Source of the DNA: Rhodoplanes sp. Z2-YC6860 | GTDB lineage: Bacteria; Pseudomonadota; Alphaproteobacteria; Rhizobiales; Xanthobacteraceae | Direction: 5' to 3' | DNA: 64,000 bases | NCBI RefSeq assembly: GCF_001579845.1 | Contig: NZ_CP007440.1 | Span: forward strand, 6,222,029 to 6,286,028 | Shown: positions 26,983 through 35,464 of the stretch, in pieces | Layout of the letters: each line of letters opens with the position of its first letter | Position numbering within the stretch: position 1 is the stretch's first letter | Notes under the pieces: model-generated | What the model was told of the DNA's origin: nothing | Seen by the model: the letters and a program-made list of their open reading frames with translations, nothing else | The model's database searches: none | Made by a program: the position numbers and the translations under genes

Positions 26983-27040
26983 GTTTGTTCCTCTCTCTCT
27001 GCATTGCCTCAGGTCGTGCCGTGGACAAAGCCTGCCATGG

Positions 27041-28006
27041 CTACTGCGGCTGCAGTCCGGAGTCCTTGATGATCTGCTCCGACCACACGCGATCCCTGTT
27101 GACGAAGCGGCCGAACTCCTCCGGCGTGCTGGCGACCGGCTCGAGTCCGCGCTCGATCATGTGCTTTTTGCTGAAATCGTCCCGCGCAAAAATCTGCGCG
27201 ATCTCAACCTGCAGCCGCTGCGTAATCGTTGCCGGCGTGCCCGGAGGCGCGAACAGCCCGAACCAGGACCGTCCGTTGAAGGTCAGCCCCGTGGCCTGTT
27301 CGATGGTCGGGATGTCCGGATAAAGCGGCGAGCGCTTCAGGCTGTCGACCATCAACCCATGGAGCTTGCCGCCTTCCAGAAGCTCGCGCAGATTCGCAAT
27401 TCCATAGAAGCCGACTGGCGTCGCGCCGTTGAGCAGCGAGGTAACCGCTTCGCCGCCGCCACGGAAAGGAACCCGCACCATGTCGATGCCGGCGACGGTC
27501 TTCCAGCGTTCGAGAAAGACGCCGGTGGGGACCGCGGCGGTGGCGTAGCTCAGCGTCCCGGGCTTCGCCTTCGACAGCGCGACCAGTTCGGGAATCGTCC
27601 TGACGTTGAGCTCCGCGCTCACGACCATCATCTGCGTCAGATAGAAAAACTGGGTGATCGGCACGAAGGCCGTCGGATCGAACGGCAACGTCTTGAACAG
27701 GTATTGATTGAACGCCACGGGCTCCGCCGACATCATGCAGACCGTGTAGCCGTCGGGCGCTGCCTCCGCGCAGGCGCGCGCGCCGATGTTGAACGATCCG
27801 CCCGGCCTGTTCTCGAGGATGAACGGTTGCCCGATCCGCTTATGCAATTCGTCCGCCAGCACCCACATGAAGATATCGCTGGTGCCGCCGGCACTCGACG
27901 ACATGATCACCCGGACCGGTTTGGATGGATAGTTCTGTGCTTGCGCCGTCGTGAAGCCCGCGCCAAAGACCACAGTGAGCGCGATAGCGGCGATGCCCCA
28001 TTTCAT
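27041..28006 (-). CDS. Bug/TctC-family periplasmic solute receptor
   Basis: A 321-residue receptor: signal peptide IAAIALTVVFGAGFTTAQA, NYPSKPVRVIMSSSAGGTSD, ENRPGGSFNIGARACAEAAPDGYTVC, VPFRGGGEAVTSLLNG, and C-terminal WSEQIIKDSGLQPQ. Start 28006 gives the usual signal; a longer frame upstream lacks one. It precedes the quinone-oxidoreductase-type gene on the same strand. Confidence 0.9.
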   Translation of the reverse strand: MKWGIAAIALTVVFGAGFTTAQAQNYPSKPVRVIMSSSAGGTSDIFMWVLADELHKRIGQPFILENRPGGSFNIGARACAEAAPDGYTVCMMSAEPVAFNQYLFKTLPFDPTAFVPITQFFYLTQMMVVSAELNVRTIPELVALSKAKPGTLSYATAAVPTGVFLERWKTVAGIDMVRVPFRGGGEAVTSLLNGATPVGFYGIANLRELLEGGKLHGLMVDSLKRSPLYPDIPTIEQATGLTFNGRSWFGLFAPPGTPATITQRLQVEIAQIFARDDFSKKHMIERGLEPVASTPEEFGRFVNRDRVWSEQIIKDSGLQPQ

Positions 28007-28208
28007 CCGCGAAGCTCCAAAACAAATTAAGACGCCATCACACAAAAATCCGCGCTGGCGCTCAAGAGCATCCGGCGATTTGATCGCCCGCTGAACCCGA
28101 CAACTCACCCTCCCCACTTTGCCTTGCGAAGGCCTCCCATTTCAAACGCAATGGTTGCATCTCTTAAAAATACAAACTAGCGTTATGCCGGGGGCCTGAG
28201 GGGGATTA

Positions 28209-29282
28209 ATGGTCCTGTGGGTACACGTAACGCGGAATTCCGCGGTGCTTTTGCATGCTCTTTTTCTTGTCGGATGTGCGAGCACCCAACTCAACTTCAA
28301 CACCTTGGATCTTGCATCAACGACAAACGATCTCGTGACACAGCAAGTTCTTTATAATTTCGCGAGCTTCATCGACAATCCTGCGGCCGTACCGGCCCAG
28401 GTAACCGTATCGTCAGGCAACGCCACCACTTCAAATTCAATCACCCCGAATCTAACCCTGCCCTTGAGCAAGAGCTTGAGCGCATCAAATATTACTGTTC
28501 TCAATCCAACCTTCGGCAATGCAACCGCCGCAAAATCCCTGCAGCTTTCCGCTTCAGATTCTTGGAACCAAAGCTGGTCGTTTGCCCCGGTGACCGATCC
28601 AGAACGCATGAAGCGCCTACAAGCTTTGTACAGGTACGCGGTGGAGTGGTCCGAAGAGTCGGACGGGGTCGCGCAGTTCTTAGAGAACTTTCCTCCCGTG
28701 CAACGGAGCGTTTCTGTCTCGACGCCTCGTTGTCTGGTGGATGCCGGTGGCAACAACATTCCTTTTGATCCGACGAAGCCAGGCTCTCCTCCGCCGAAGG
28801 ATTCGGATTCAACTGTATGTGCGACGGCAGGCGGCACGACCCAAAGCACGATATCTCATGGCGCAACCACCGAGAGCTACACCAATCAAGCCGACGATCC
28901 GTACTATCTGAGAAATAAAGGCTGCATCGTGTGTGTGCGATATTCCAAGACGACACATCGCAGGTACAGAACCATCAATGAAAATTTAGAAGGTGCGTGG
29001 CTGCGCTGGGAGGATGTCGCAGGTTCACAGCCCAATCCGGTTCGTGCTCCGTTGCCCGACGACGTGCTTTTGGGACATGCTGGTCACTATAAATTTTATA
29101 CGAGCCGAAAGACTGCCCAGAAATTTGTGAACTTCACTGTCGCGACCCTCTCGGCGATGGCGCAAGCAGGATCGACCGCGGCGACAGCGAGCAGCAGCGC
29201 ATCGAGCGGTGGCGGCACGGCGAAAGCCACATTGATTGCTCCGGATGGGACGGCTCCGTCTATCCTGCTCGTCCCGCAATAG
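28209..29282 (+). CDS. Putative outer-membrane or periplasmic lipoprotein of unknown function
   Basis: A 357-residue frame with N-terminal hydrophobic stretch and lipobox LFLVGC (Cys23), predicting lipid attachment. The body is rich in Asn, Ser and Thr (VTVSSGNATTSNSITPNLTL), contains a central helix (DPERMKRLQALYRYAVEWSE), four Cys that may form disulfides, and a low-complexity tail of Ala/Ser/Gly ending ILLVPQ. The base composition is clearly AT-richer than its neighbours, suggesting recent acquisition. I recognise no family. The spacer before it (28007-28208) is also AT-rich and probably holds its promoter. Confidence 0.7.
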   Translation: MVLWVHVTRNSAVLLHALFLVGCASTQLNFNTLDLASTTNDLVTQQVLYNFASFIDNPAAVPAQVTVSSGNATTSNSITPNLTLPLSKSLSASNITVLNPTFGNATAAKSLQLSASDSWNQSWSFAPVTDPERMKRLQALYRYAVEWSEESDGVAQFLENFPPVQRSVSVSTPRCLVDAGGNNIPFDPTKPGSPPPKDSDSTVCATAGGTTQSTISHGATTESYTNQADDPYYLRNKGCIVCVRYSKTTHRRYRTINENLEGAWLRWEDVAGSQPNPVRAPLPDDVLLGHAGHYKFYTSRKTAQKFVNFTVATLSAMAQAGSTAATASSSASSGGGTAKATLIAPDGTAPSILLVPQ

Positions 29283-29480
29283 AAGCTAAGAGGCATCCGC
29301 GGTGATCTCGGCTATGCAAGCGCGCGGAGCACGTTGCCCGCGCGCTTCACGCTTCCGGGTTGCCGTTTGCCTGCACCAATCCGCCCGATCACGGCAGAGT
29401 TGGGCGATCTTCTCATTCGTCGGGTGGTTTCTTCTTGAGGACCTGCCGGACGGCCAACCCAAACGTCGTCCGTGCGAGTT

Positions 29481-29501
29481 CCGGCTTGACTTTCAAGCCG
29501 G
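29481..29501. promoter_or_regulatory. Perfect 9-bp-arm hairpin or operator
   Basis: CCGGCTTGA and TCAAGCCGG are exact inverted arms separated by CTT, followed by ATATTGTTCTCTATTCGTTC. It lies 59 bases before the small gene at 29560. It may be a terminator for the lipoprotein gene or an operator. Nothing else is seen in 29283-29559. Confidence 0.5.
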
Positions 29502-29559
29502 ATATTGTTCTCTATTCGTTCTTATCGTAGGCGGCCAACTTAATCGAGCTCACCCCCTT

Positions 29560-29760
29560 ATGAATCAGCAGTTACGGGCGTATCTCGATGAGCAGGCCAA
29601 GGCCACGGATGACGACGTGCACCAGGCCATCGAGCTTGCCGGTGGGGATGTGGTCCACGCGCTTCGCATCACGCTGATCGCCAACCAGTTCCTCGTCGAG
29701 GAGAACGAGCGGCTGAAGGCGCAGATCTCCAAAGGGTTCACCCGTGGCAAACGGCCCTGA
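29560..29760 (+). CDS. Small hypothetical protein (coiled-coil-like)
   Basis: A 66-residue protein starting MNQQLRAYLDEQAKATDDDV and ending NQFLVEENERLKAQISKGF; the C-terminal half is a probable coiled coil. The longer frame upstream has no coding character. It overlaps the next gene by 17 bases, arguing for one operon. Function unknown. Confidence 0.6.
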   Translation: MNQQLRAYLDEQAKATDDDVHQAIELAGGDVVHALRITLIANQFLVEENERLKAQISKGFTRGKRP

Positions 29761-30055
29761 CAACGAAGAAGCCTTCCTCAATTGGCTCGACATGTATCAT
29801 GACCGCCTCACCTCGGTGACCGGGGTTGTCATAGACACGTGGGATGGCTGCAGCGCGTCCGACGAACATCACGAAATTCTCTGGAGGCTTTATCTGAGCG
29901 GCGCTGATGCCGTTGAGTCAGCGGACGAAGAACTGAAAAGCTGGCCGCCGGAGCAACGCGCAAACAACCAGAGCGCGGAGGAATTCCGCAAGGAATGGCA
30001 CGAAGCCAAGGCCGGTGCCGGCGAATTCCTGGATGCGCACCCAAAGCATCGCTGA
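29744..30055 (+). CDS. Small hypothetical acidic protein
   Basis: A 103-residue acidic protein (GTG start) beginning MANGPDNEEAFLNWLDMYHD and containing DTWDGCSASDEHHEILWRLY; strongly helical and rich in Trp, Asp and Glu. It overlaps the preceding small gene. I do not recognise it. Both may belong to the same acquired segment as the lipoprotein gene. Confidence 0.6.
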   Translation: MANGPDNEEAFLNWLDMYHDRLTSVTGVVIDTWDGCSASDEHHEILWRLYLSGADAVESADEELKSWPPEQRANNQSAEEFRKEWHEAKAGAGEFLDAHPKHR

Positions 30056-30137
30056 CGCATCGAAGAGAACGCGCTCTCGTCGATGCTTCCGCGCCGCAGT
30101 CCTGCACGGTCCCCATCTGGACGCTACTCGCTGGACG

Positions 30138-30980
30138 CTACTCGCCGGCCGGCTCGGCCCCAGCCTTCAGACATGAGATCACGGCATCCATTTCCGGGCC
30201 ATCGAGATCGCGGTTGAGCCGAATCCCGACGTGCATCGGCGGCAACTTCGGCAGGAAATGATCGCGGCGGATTTTCAGGTCTTTCGGGACGCCTCTCACC
30301 GGCACAACGGCACAGCCCAGACCCGCCGTAACGGCTTCAAGCTGGCTGGGAAGATCGGAAGCCACAACCGCCACTTCATAACGCAGCGGGGACTGATTGA
30401 GCGCTCGCAACGCAATGTCCTGAAGAGGCGAGCCCGGCCAGCTGACGAAAGGGAGGACCGGACTGAGAGCGAGTTCTTGCGCGGACACCCACGCGACCGG
30501 ATCCGTCCAGCTCGCTTCGGCATCCGGCCACGGGTCGGATGAAAGATCGAGAATGATATCGAGTTGGCCTGCCTCGAACCGCTTGCGAAGCGTCGGGATG
30601 CTGTCGCAGTAGAAGTGCACATCGAGATTGGCCTTCTTGCAGTGCCGCAGAATCCCGCGAAGGAGCGAGCCTCCGTGCAGCGTGGGAAGCCCGAGCCGGA
30701 TGCCGGTGGATTTGGAGATCAATTCGTCGTTGAGCGCCAGGATCCGTCTGGCGCGTTCGCTGGCGAAATTCCCCCTCTCGGTGAGCGTGACATTCGTCAC
30801 GCCTTTGACGAACAGTTCGTCTCCCAGGAGCCTTTGCAGGCGCTTCACCTGGGCGCTGATGGCAGATTGGGTCAATCCGAGAACGGTTGCGGCTTTCGTG
30901 AAGCTCCCCGTGTCGAGGATGGTCACGAATGAGCGAAGCACCTCGATCGGAATGTTCTCCGACTCGTAACGTCGCTGCAT
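30138..30980 (-). CDS. LysR-family transcriptional regulator
   Basis: A 280-residue LTTR. The N-terminal winged HTH is typical (IEVLRSFVTILDTGSFTKAATVLGLTQSAISAQVKRLQRLLGDELF, residues 11-56 approx.), followed by a periplasmic-binding-like effector domain (GIRLGLPTLHGGSLL .. LALSPVLPFVSWPGSPL). It belongs to the group that often controls transport or efflux genes. No divergent target gene adjoins it; an 857-base gene-poor stretch lies to its right. Confidence 0.88.
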   Translation of the reverse strand: MQRRYESENIPIEVLRSFVTILDTGSFTKAATVLGLTQSAISAQVKRLQRLLGDELFVKGVTNVTLTERGNFASERARRILALNDELISKSTGIRLGLPTLHGGSLLRGILRHCKKANLDVHFYCDSIPTLRKRFEAGQLDIILDLSSDPWPDAEASWTDPVAWVSAQELALSPVLPFVSWPGSPLQDIALRALNQSPLRYEVAVVASDLPSQLEAVTAGLGCAVVPVRGVPKDLKIRRDHFLPKLPPMHVGIRLNRDLDGPEMDAVISCLKAGAEPAGE

Positions 30981-31837
30981 CCGGTGTCTCCCGATGCGGG
31001 ATACTGACCGCGGTTCCAGCGTTGTAAATCATCATTTCGTCACCGCTTCAGGACTTTGCAAAAAATCGAGTTTTTAATGACCTATGAATTTCATGAGTCG
31101 TGAAATGCAACGAATGGGACCTGTCACGCCGACATCACCGTGTTATCGACGCACGTATTTGTTCCTTATAAGTTCTGATTTGCCTCGTTCACTGAGGGCG
31201 TCATCTAGAGACGTCTATTTGGCGGAGCGGGGTGTGGCGCCTGCAGGCGTGGCTCGTGACCACGTCCCAGGGTGTGAGGTCATTGTCCGTCCCCGATGAG
31301 GGGGCCGCCTTCAGTGGCAGGGCGCGGTCGGGTGAAAGCGGGCGCAAATGCCCCCTGGAGCATGGTGGGTGAAAGCCCAGCCGGTCCGATCGAATCTCGA
31401 ACGGTGGCCTCGCAATAAATCGCCACAAGTGGAGCGCCGGGAGGCGAGCGGACCTGATCGCAAAGGTCCGCGGGCGCCCTCGCAAAGCGCCCAGATATCT
31501 GCGCCGTCTCGGCGCTCCGCTCCCTCACTCTGTGAGGGGAAGGAAAAAGAGAGAGGCGCTGGCCCCGCGCCGAATGATAAGGGGCCGATGAATCACGCTT
31601 GTACCATTGCTGAGACGACGCGCGCGAGCGCGGGCTGTTTGAAAATTGAATCAGAATATGAAGCCGAACTGGTGCAGCACGCCCCCTGGAGGGGCAGGGC
31701 AATCGCATATGACGCGCTGGTGCGATTTGGTCCCCTCTCCCGCTTGCGGGAGAGGGTCCCGAGCGAATGCGAGGGGGGAGAGGGCTGCCAGACAGAAAGA
31801 GCCCTCTCCCGGCTCGCCTACGCTCGCGGTGACAAAC
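30981..31837. other. Gene-poor region, possible group II intron remnant
   Basis: No convincing ORF is seen in these 857 bases. Positions about 31228-31420 read like structured RNA: GTGTGGCGCC at the start, GGGTGAAAGCGGG and GGTGGGTGAAAGCCCAGCC, as found in 5' parts of bacterial group II introns, but no reverse transcriptase frame follows. The right part (31731-31830) holds a CTCTCCC/GGGAGAG repeat related to family D. Treat the intron idea as weak. Confidence 0.3.
31731..31830. repeat. Inverted repeat related to family D
   Basis: CCCTCTCCCGCTTGCGGGAGAGGG is followed by a second GGGGGAGAGGG / CCCTCTCCC pair. It lies just downstream of the leftward HpaB-like gene and could end its transcript. 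Confidence 0.6.
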
Positions 31838-33310
31838 TCACTCCGCGGCCTGCTTGCCCTTGTCCGGCACGCCGTAGCTCGCCATCAGCCCGTCCACCAA
31901 TCCGTTGAACGCCGCCCAGTCGGTCTCGCGATACGAATGGTTGCGGATGATGAACGACGCCCCCGCATAGAATTTCTCGTATTGCAGATGGCGGCCGGCG
32001 AACTCCGAGCCGGTCATATCCCAGGCCAGCTTGAACAGCTTCATGCGCGTCAGGGAATCCGCCTGCGGCGTCTGCCAATAGGTGTCGAACTCTCTCGCCA
32101 GTTCCGGATTGTCCAGCACCGACACATCGGCCGGCATCTGGAACACGCCGCCGCCGCACAGCGTGCGCAATTCGTCGATGAAGCGGCTGTAGTTCTGCGT
32201 GCACCATTCGAGGCCCGCATACATGATGCGGCGGTTGAAGCAGACGTATCCTTCGGGCCAGCGCTCGAAGGCGTTGATCTGGCCGTGCACCAGGCCCGCA
32301 ATGGTCGCCTCTATCGCCGCCATCTCGCCGAGCTTCTCGCGCACTGCCGGCACCTGATCGGCGCCGGTCGCGTTGGCAATGCGGCTGCAAAGCCCGAGCA
32401 GCAGCCGCATCTTGGCCCAGTAGCGCACGTTGGACTGGTGATTGCCGAAGGCGTGGCTCGGCGACTTCACGTAGATGTCGCGGGCGAGCAGCGCATCGTC
32501 GTGCACGAACACCTTCTTCCAGGGCACCTTCACTTCGTTGCACATCAGCATGCTGTCGCTTTCGTCGTAGCGCCACGCCAAGGGCGAATCGAACTCCGAG
32601 GTGAGCCCGACCGCGGCGGGCTTGCGCGACCACAGCGTCAGGCCCGGCGCGTTGCATGGGATCGCGCAGGTGATCGCCTCCTTCTTCTGGTCGGGCGCAA
32701 GCGGAATGACGTTGCCGATCCAGATCTCATTGGCGTAGAGCGCGCCGGTCGCGAGCATCTTCATGCCGGAGATCACGACGCCGTCGTCATCCTCGCGGAC
32801 AACGCGCAGGCTCGGCACCGGGATGTTCTTCTTGACGTAGAACTCCGGATTGCGCGCGGCCTGCGGCGGCAGCACCGCATAGACCACGTAGACGTCGTTG
32901 TCGCGGATGTGGCGGTGATAGTTGAGGAGATTGTCGGCAAACGCATGGGGCGCGGGCAGCGCGGACGGGTTCATCGCCATGCCGGTGACGAACGAGGCGA
33001 CGTGATCCGGCGAGCGGCCGAACATGCCGTAGGTGAATTCGGCAATCTTCTTGTGGCCCTCCATCCGGCGCTGCAGGTCGTCGCGCGTCTTGGGCCGCAT
33101 GAAATAGATCGAGTGGCGGTGGCCCTCCTCCTCGTAGGTCAGGATGTCGCGGTTGGCCGGATCGGCTTTCAGGTCATAGAGGCCCGCGACCGTGCGCGCC
33201 GCCTCGCGGAACCAGGGATGGCGGGTGACGTCGTCGATACGCTCGCCGCCGACATAGACCACGCGGCCGTCGCGCAGCGATTCCAAATGCTCCTTGCCGG
33301 TACGCAGCAT
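31838..33310 (-). CDS. 4-hydroxyphenylacetate 3-monooxygenase-type flavin monooxygenase (HpaB family)
   Basis: A 490-residue two-component flavin-dependent monooxygenase, oxygenase part. Typical stretches are RTGKEHLESLRDGRVVYVGG, GMFGRSPDHVASFVTGMAM, KMLATGALYANEIWIGNV, CNEVKVPWKKVFVHDD and GLEWCTQNYSRFIDELR. The length is right for HpaB or chlorophenol 4-monooxygenase; both require an HpaC-like flavin reductase. No reductase gene is adjacent. GAGGAG precedes the ATG. It is the second gene of a MarR-HpaB operon (15-base gap), so it is probably controlled by that regulator. Confidence 0.86.
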   Translation of the reverse strand: MLRTGKEHLESLRDGRVVYVGGERIDDVTRHPWFREAARTVAGLYDLKADPANRDILTYEEEGHRHSIYFMRPKTRDDLQRRMEGHKKIAEFTYGMFGRSPDHVASFVTGMAMNPSALPAPHAFADNLLNYHRHIRDNDVYVVYAVLPPQAARNPEFYVKKNIPVPSLRVVREDDDGVVISGMKMLATGALYANEIWIGNVIPLAPDQKKEAITCAIPCNAPGLTLWSRKPAAVGLTSEFDSPLAWRYDESDSMLMCNEVKVPWKKVFVHDDALLARDIYVKSPSHAFGNHQSNVRYWAKMRLLLGLCSRIANATGADQVPAVREKLGEMAAIEATIAGLVHGQINAFERWPEGYVCFNRRIMYAGLEWCTQNYSRFIDELRTLCGGGVFQMPADVSVLDNPELAREFDTYWQTPQADSLTRMKLFKLAWDMTGSEFAGRHLQYEKFYAGASFIIRNHSYRETDWAAFNGLVDGLMASYGVPDKGKQAAE

Positions 33311-33325
33311 GACACCAACTCCTCG

Positions 33326-33928
33326 TTAGAATTCGTCCTCGTGCGAACGATCGGGACTGCCCGGCTGCCGGGCGATCCAATCCAGGGTCGCTTGCGAGTT
33401 GCGCATGAATCTCGCCTGGAAGTTCGCGACAGCGCGATACTCCTCGCGGCCGACACCATCGAAAAGCCGGTCGTTGACGGCGGCGATGAATTCGAAAGCC
33501 TGCAGCAGCTTCTTGCGCCCGGCCGGCGTGAGCTTCACCAGCACGCCGCGCCCGTCGTTCGGATTCTGGGCCTTGCGCACGAAGCCTCCGGCGACGAGCT
33601 TGCCAATGATGCCGGTGACATGCGGACCGGTGACTTCGAGATACTCGGCGAGCGCGCCGATCGAGACTCCGCTCGTGCCCTGCAGGTGCAGCACCGACAT
33701 CAGCATGTGATATTGCGTGCCGCTGACGCCGACGCGCCCGGCGATGCCTTCGCGGATCGCGTCGAGCCGCGCTTGTCCGATCAGCATCCGGTGGATGAGG
33801 CGGCGGAATTCGCGGTCGGTGCCATCGAGAAGGACTTCGGGACGCGTGACGCTGAGCGGCAGGCTCTCGCGGGCTTCAGCCGCATCCGCCGCTACGGTCG
33901 CTGGACGCTTGAGGCGCACCATCGCCAT
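33326..33928 (-). CDS. MarR-family transcriptional regulator
   Basis: A 200-residue winged-helix regulator; the core fold is YHMLMSVLHLQGTSGVSIGALAEYLEVTGPHVTGIIGKLVAGGFV, followed by the wing residues NDGRGVLVKLTPAGRKKLL. It carries a 45-residue N-terminal extension compared with short MarR proteins. It lies upstream of the HpaB-like gene in one operon and is divergent from the maleate-isomerase-like gene, with a matching palindrome between. It most likely represses the operon until an aromatic ligand binds (family knowledge). Confidence 0.87.
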   Translation of the reverse strand: MAMVRLKRPATVAADAAEARESLPLSVTRPEVLLDGTDREFRRLIHRMLIGQARLDAIREGIAGRVGVSGTQYHMLMSVLHLQGTSGVSIGALAEYLEVTGPHVTGIIGKLVAGGFVRKAQNPNDGRGVLVKLTPAGRKKLLQAFEFIAAVNDRLFDGVGREEYRAVANFQARFMRNSQATLDWIARQPGSPDRSHEDEF

Positions 33929-33949
33929 TTTTCGTCTCCAGATACATCA

Positions 33950-33972
33950 CATACTTACCTAAGTTAGTTATG
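33950..33972. promoter_or_regulatory. Probable MarR operator
   Basis: An imperfect 23-bp palindrome in the divergent region: left arm CATACTTACCT, right arm AGTTAGTTATG, matching at 8 of 11 arm positions around the central base. It starts 22 bases from the MarR start codon, a usual position for autoregulation. Confidence 0.6.
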
Positions 33973-34100
33973 TAGTCAATCGCCGGAAATGGCATTTTTC
34001 CTGCATTCTTGCCCTGCGCTTTCCGACAATTGGCATGTCGAGCCAGGCGCTCTACGGTTGGGTCGCAGGCCATTTCCAGCACGACGGGACAAAAGCACCG

Positions 34101-34844
34101 ATGACCGACTCACTTGGTTTCCGCCGCAAATTCGCGGTGATCGCGCCCTCCACCAACACCTCGGTGCAGCCCGAATTCGACGCCATGGCGCCGCGCGGCG
34201 TCACCAATCATTTCGGGCGCATCTCGATCCCGAACGATCCGATCCACAACGACGACGATTTCAACCAATTGATGGTCAACATCCGCACGTCGATGATGGA
34301 AACCGTCGACCGGGTGATGACCTGCGAGCCCGACTACCTGGTCATGGGCATGTCATCGGAGACGTTCTGGGACGGCCTCGAAGGCAGCCAGATCCTGCAG
34401 AAGCGGGTCGAGGAGCGCGCCGGCGTCAAGGTCTGCATGGGCTCGGATGCCTCGCAGCAGGCGTTGAAGCTCTACGGCGCGAAGCGGCTCGGCGTGATCA
34501 CGCCGTACATGCCGGTCGGCGACGGCCAGGTGCGGCGCTTCTTCGAGGACTGCGGCTTCGAGATCGTGCGGCTGAAGGGGCTGAAGTGCCAGAGCCCGGT
34601 CAAGATCGCGCATGTGTCGGAGCAGGAACTGCGCGACGCCATCATCGAGGTGAACGGGCCCGACGTCGACGCCATCATCCAGGTCGGCACCAATCTGGCG
34701 ATGGCGCGGCTTGCCGGCATCGCCGAGTTCTGGCTCGACAAGCCGGTGCTGGCGATCAACACCTGCATCTACTGGTGGGCGCTGCGCCAGAACGGCATCA
34801 AGGACCCGATCGACGGGTTCGGGTCACTGCTGTTGAAGCACTAG
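34101..34844 (+). CDS. Maleate isomerase/Asp-Glu racemase-family protein
   Basis: A 247-residue racemase-fold protein: RRKFAVIAPSTNTSVQPEFDAM (N-terminal phosphate/carboxylate loop), DYLVMGMSSETFWDG, YGAKRLGVITPYMPVGD and NTCIYWWALRQNGI. The family includes maleate cis-trans isomerase and arylmalonate decarboxylase. The positions where maleate isomerase has its two active Cys read GMSSE (about 83-87) and QVGTNL (194-199), so neither Cys is seen. M at 34101 (MTDSLGFRRKF) is chosen over 34035. Divergent from the MarR gene. Confidence 0.8.
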   Translation: MTDSLGFRRKFAVIAPSTNTSVQPEFDAMAPRGVTNHFGRISIPNDPIHNDDDFNQLMVNIRTSMMETVDRVMTCEPDYLVMGMSSETFWDGLEGSQILQKRVEERAGVKVCMGSDASQQALKLYGAKRLGVITPYMPVGDGQVRRFFEDCGFEIVRLKGLKCQSPVKIAHVSEQELRDAIIEVNGPDVDAIIQVGTNLAMARLAGIAEFWLDKPVLAINTCIYWWALRQNGIKDPIDGFGSLLLKH

Positions 34845-34882
34845 GGCCGCAGTCGTTTCCGACGCGACTATGCTCTATCTCC

Positions 34883-34987
34883 GTCACCCTGAGGCGCGAG
34901 CGTAACGAGCCTCGAAGGGCGACGGCCCGGGACAGCGTGGCCGCATCCTTCGAGGCTCGCCCTGCGGGCGAGCACCTCAGGATGACG
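34883..34987. repeat. Intergenic palindrome, family B (copy 2)
   Basis: GTCACCCTGAGGCGCGAGCG left arm and GCGAGCACCTCAGGATGACG right arm, inner GAGCCTCGAAGG / CCTTCGAGGCTC. It lies between convergent genes. Confidence 0.8.
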
Positions 34988-35008
34988 GATCGAGAGCCCG
35001 TGAGGCCC

Positions 35009-35389
35009 TTACTCCGGCACGAAGTAGTGCGTCTCGAGAAGCAGGCAGCCGTTCTTGGACGTGAACGGGCCGTGATAGACGCCCGGCGGGCGCACGCAGT
35101 AGGTCGGGCCGGTGAAGGACTCGCCGCCCTTGCCCTGGGCGTCGCTGCCGCAGACCAGATCGCCCGACACCAGGTACACCTCTTCCCAGTATTCGTGCAC
35201 GAACGGCACGGTCGAGAATGCGCCCGGCTCGATCTTCAGGATGCGGGTGCGGTTGCCGACCTTGTTCTTCTCGTCGAGCGAGCCCGCCAGAATCTTCTCG
35301 GAAAAGCCCCAGGGATAGCCTGGCACCGTATGAAAGCCCTCCTTCATATTGATGGCCTCAAACTCCTGGTGACCCTTATTGTAACCCAT
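35009..35389 (-). CDS. Cupin-domain protein
   Basis: A 126-residue small cupin. Motif 1 is approximated by VPFVHEYWEEVYLVSGDL and motif 2 by YCVRPPGVYHGPF, giving possible metal ligands His, Glu and His. The start at 35389 has AGGAG before it. Soluble and cytoplasmic; function unknown. The GGDEF-EAL gene lies upstream on the same strand 75 bases away. Confidence 0.78.
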   Translation of the reverse strand: MGYNKGHQEFEAINMKEGFHTVPGYPWGFSEKILAGSLDEKNKVGNRTRILKIEPGAFSTVPFVHEYWEEVYLVSGDLVCGSDAQGKGGESFTGPTYCVRPPGVYHGPFTSKNGCLLLETHYFVPE

Positions 35390-35464
35390 GGTGGACTCCT
35401 TGCCGAAAGCCTGTTTTTCGGCGGCCACCATATCAACCGAGTTGGCGGAGTAAAAGCAGGGCAG

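Noticed and set aside
31646-33967. 773-codon + strand frame
   Set aside because: Antisense to the HpaB-like and MarR genes; its composition is that of a shadow frame.
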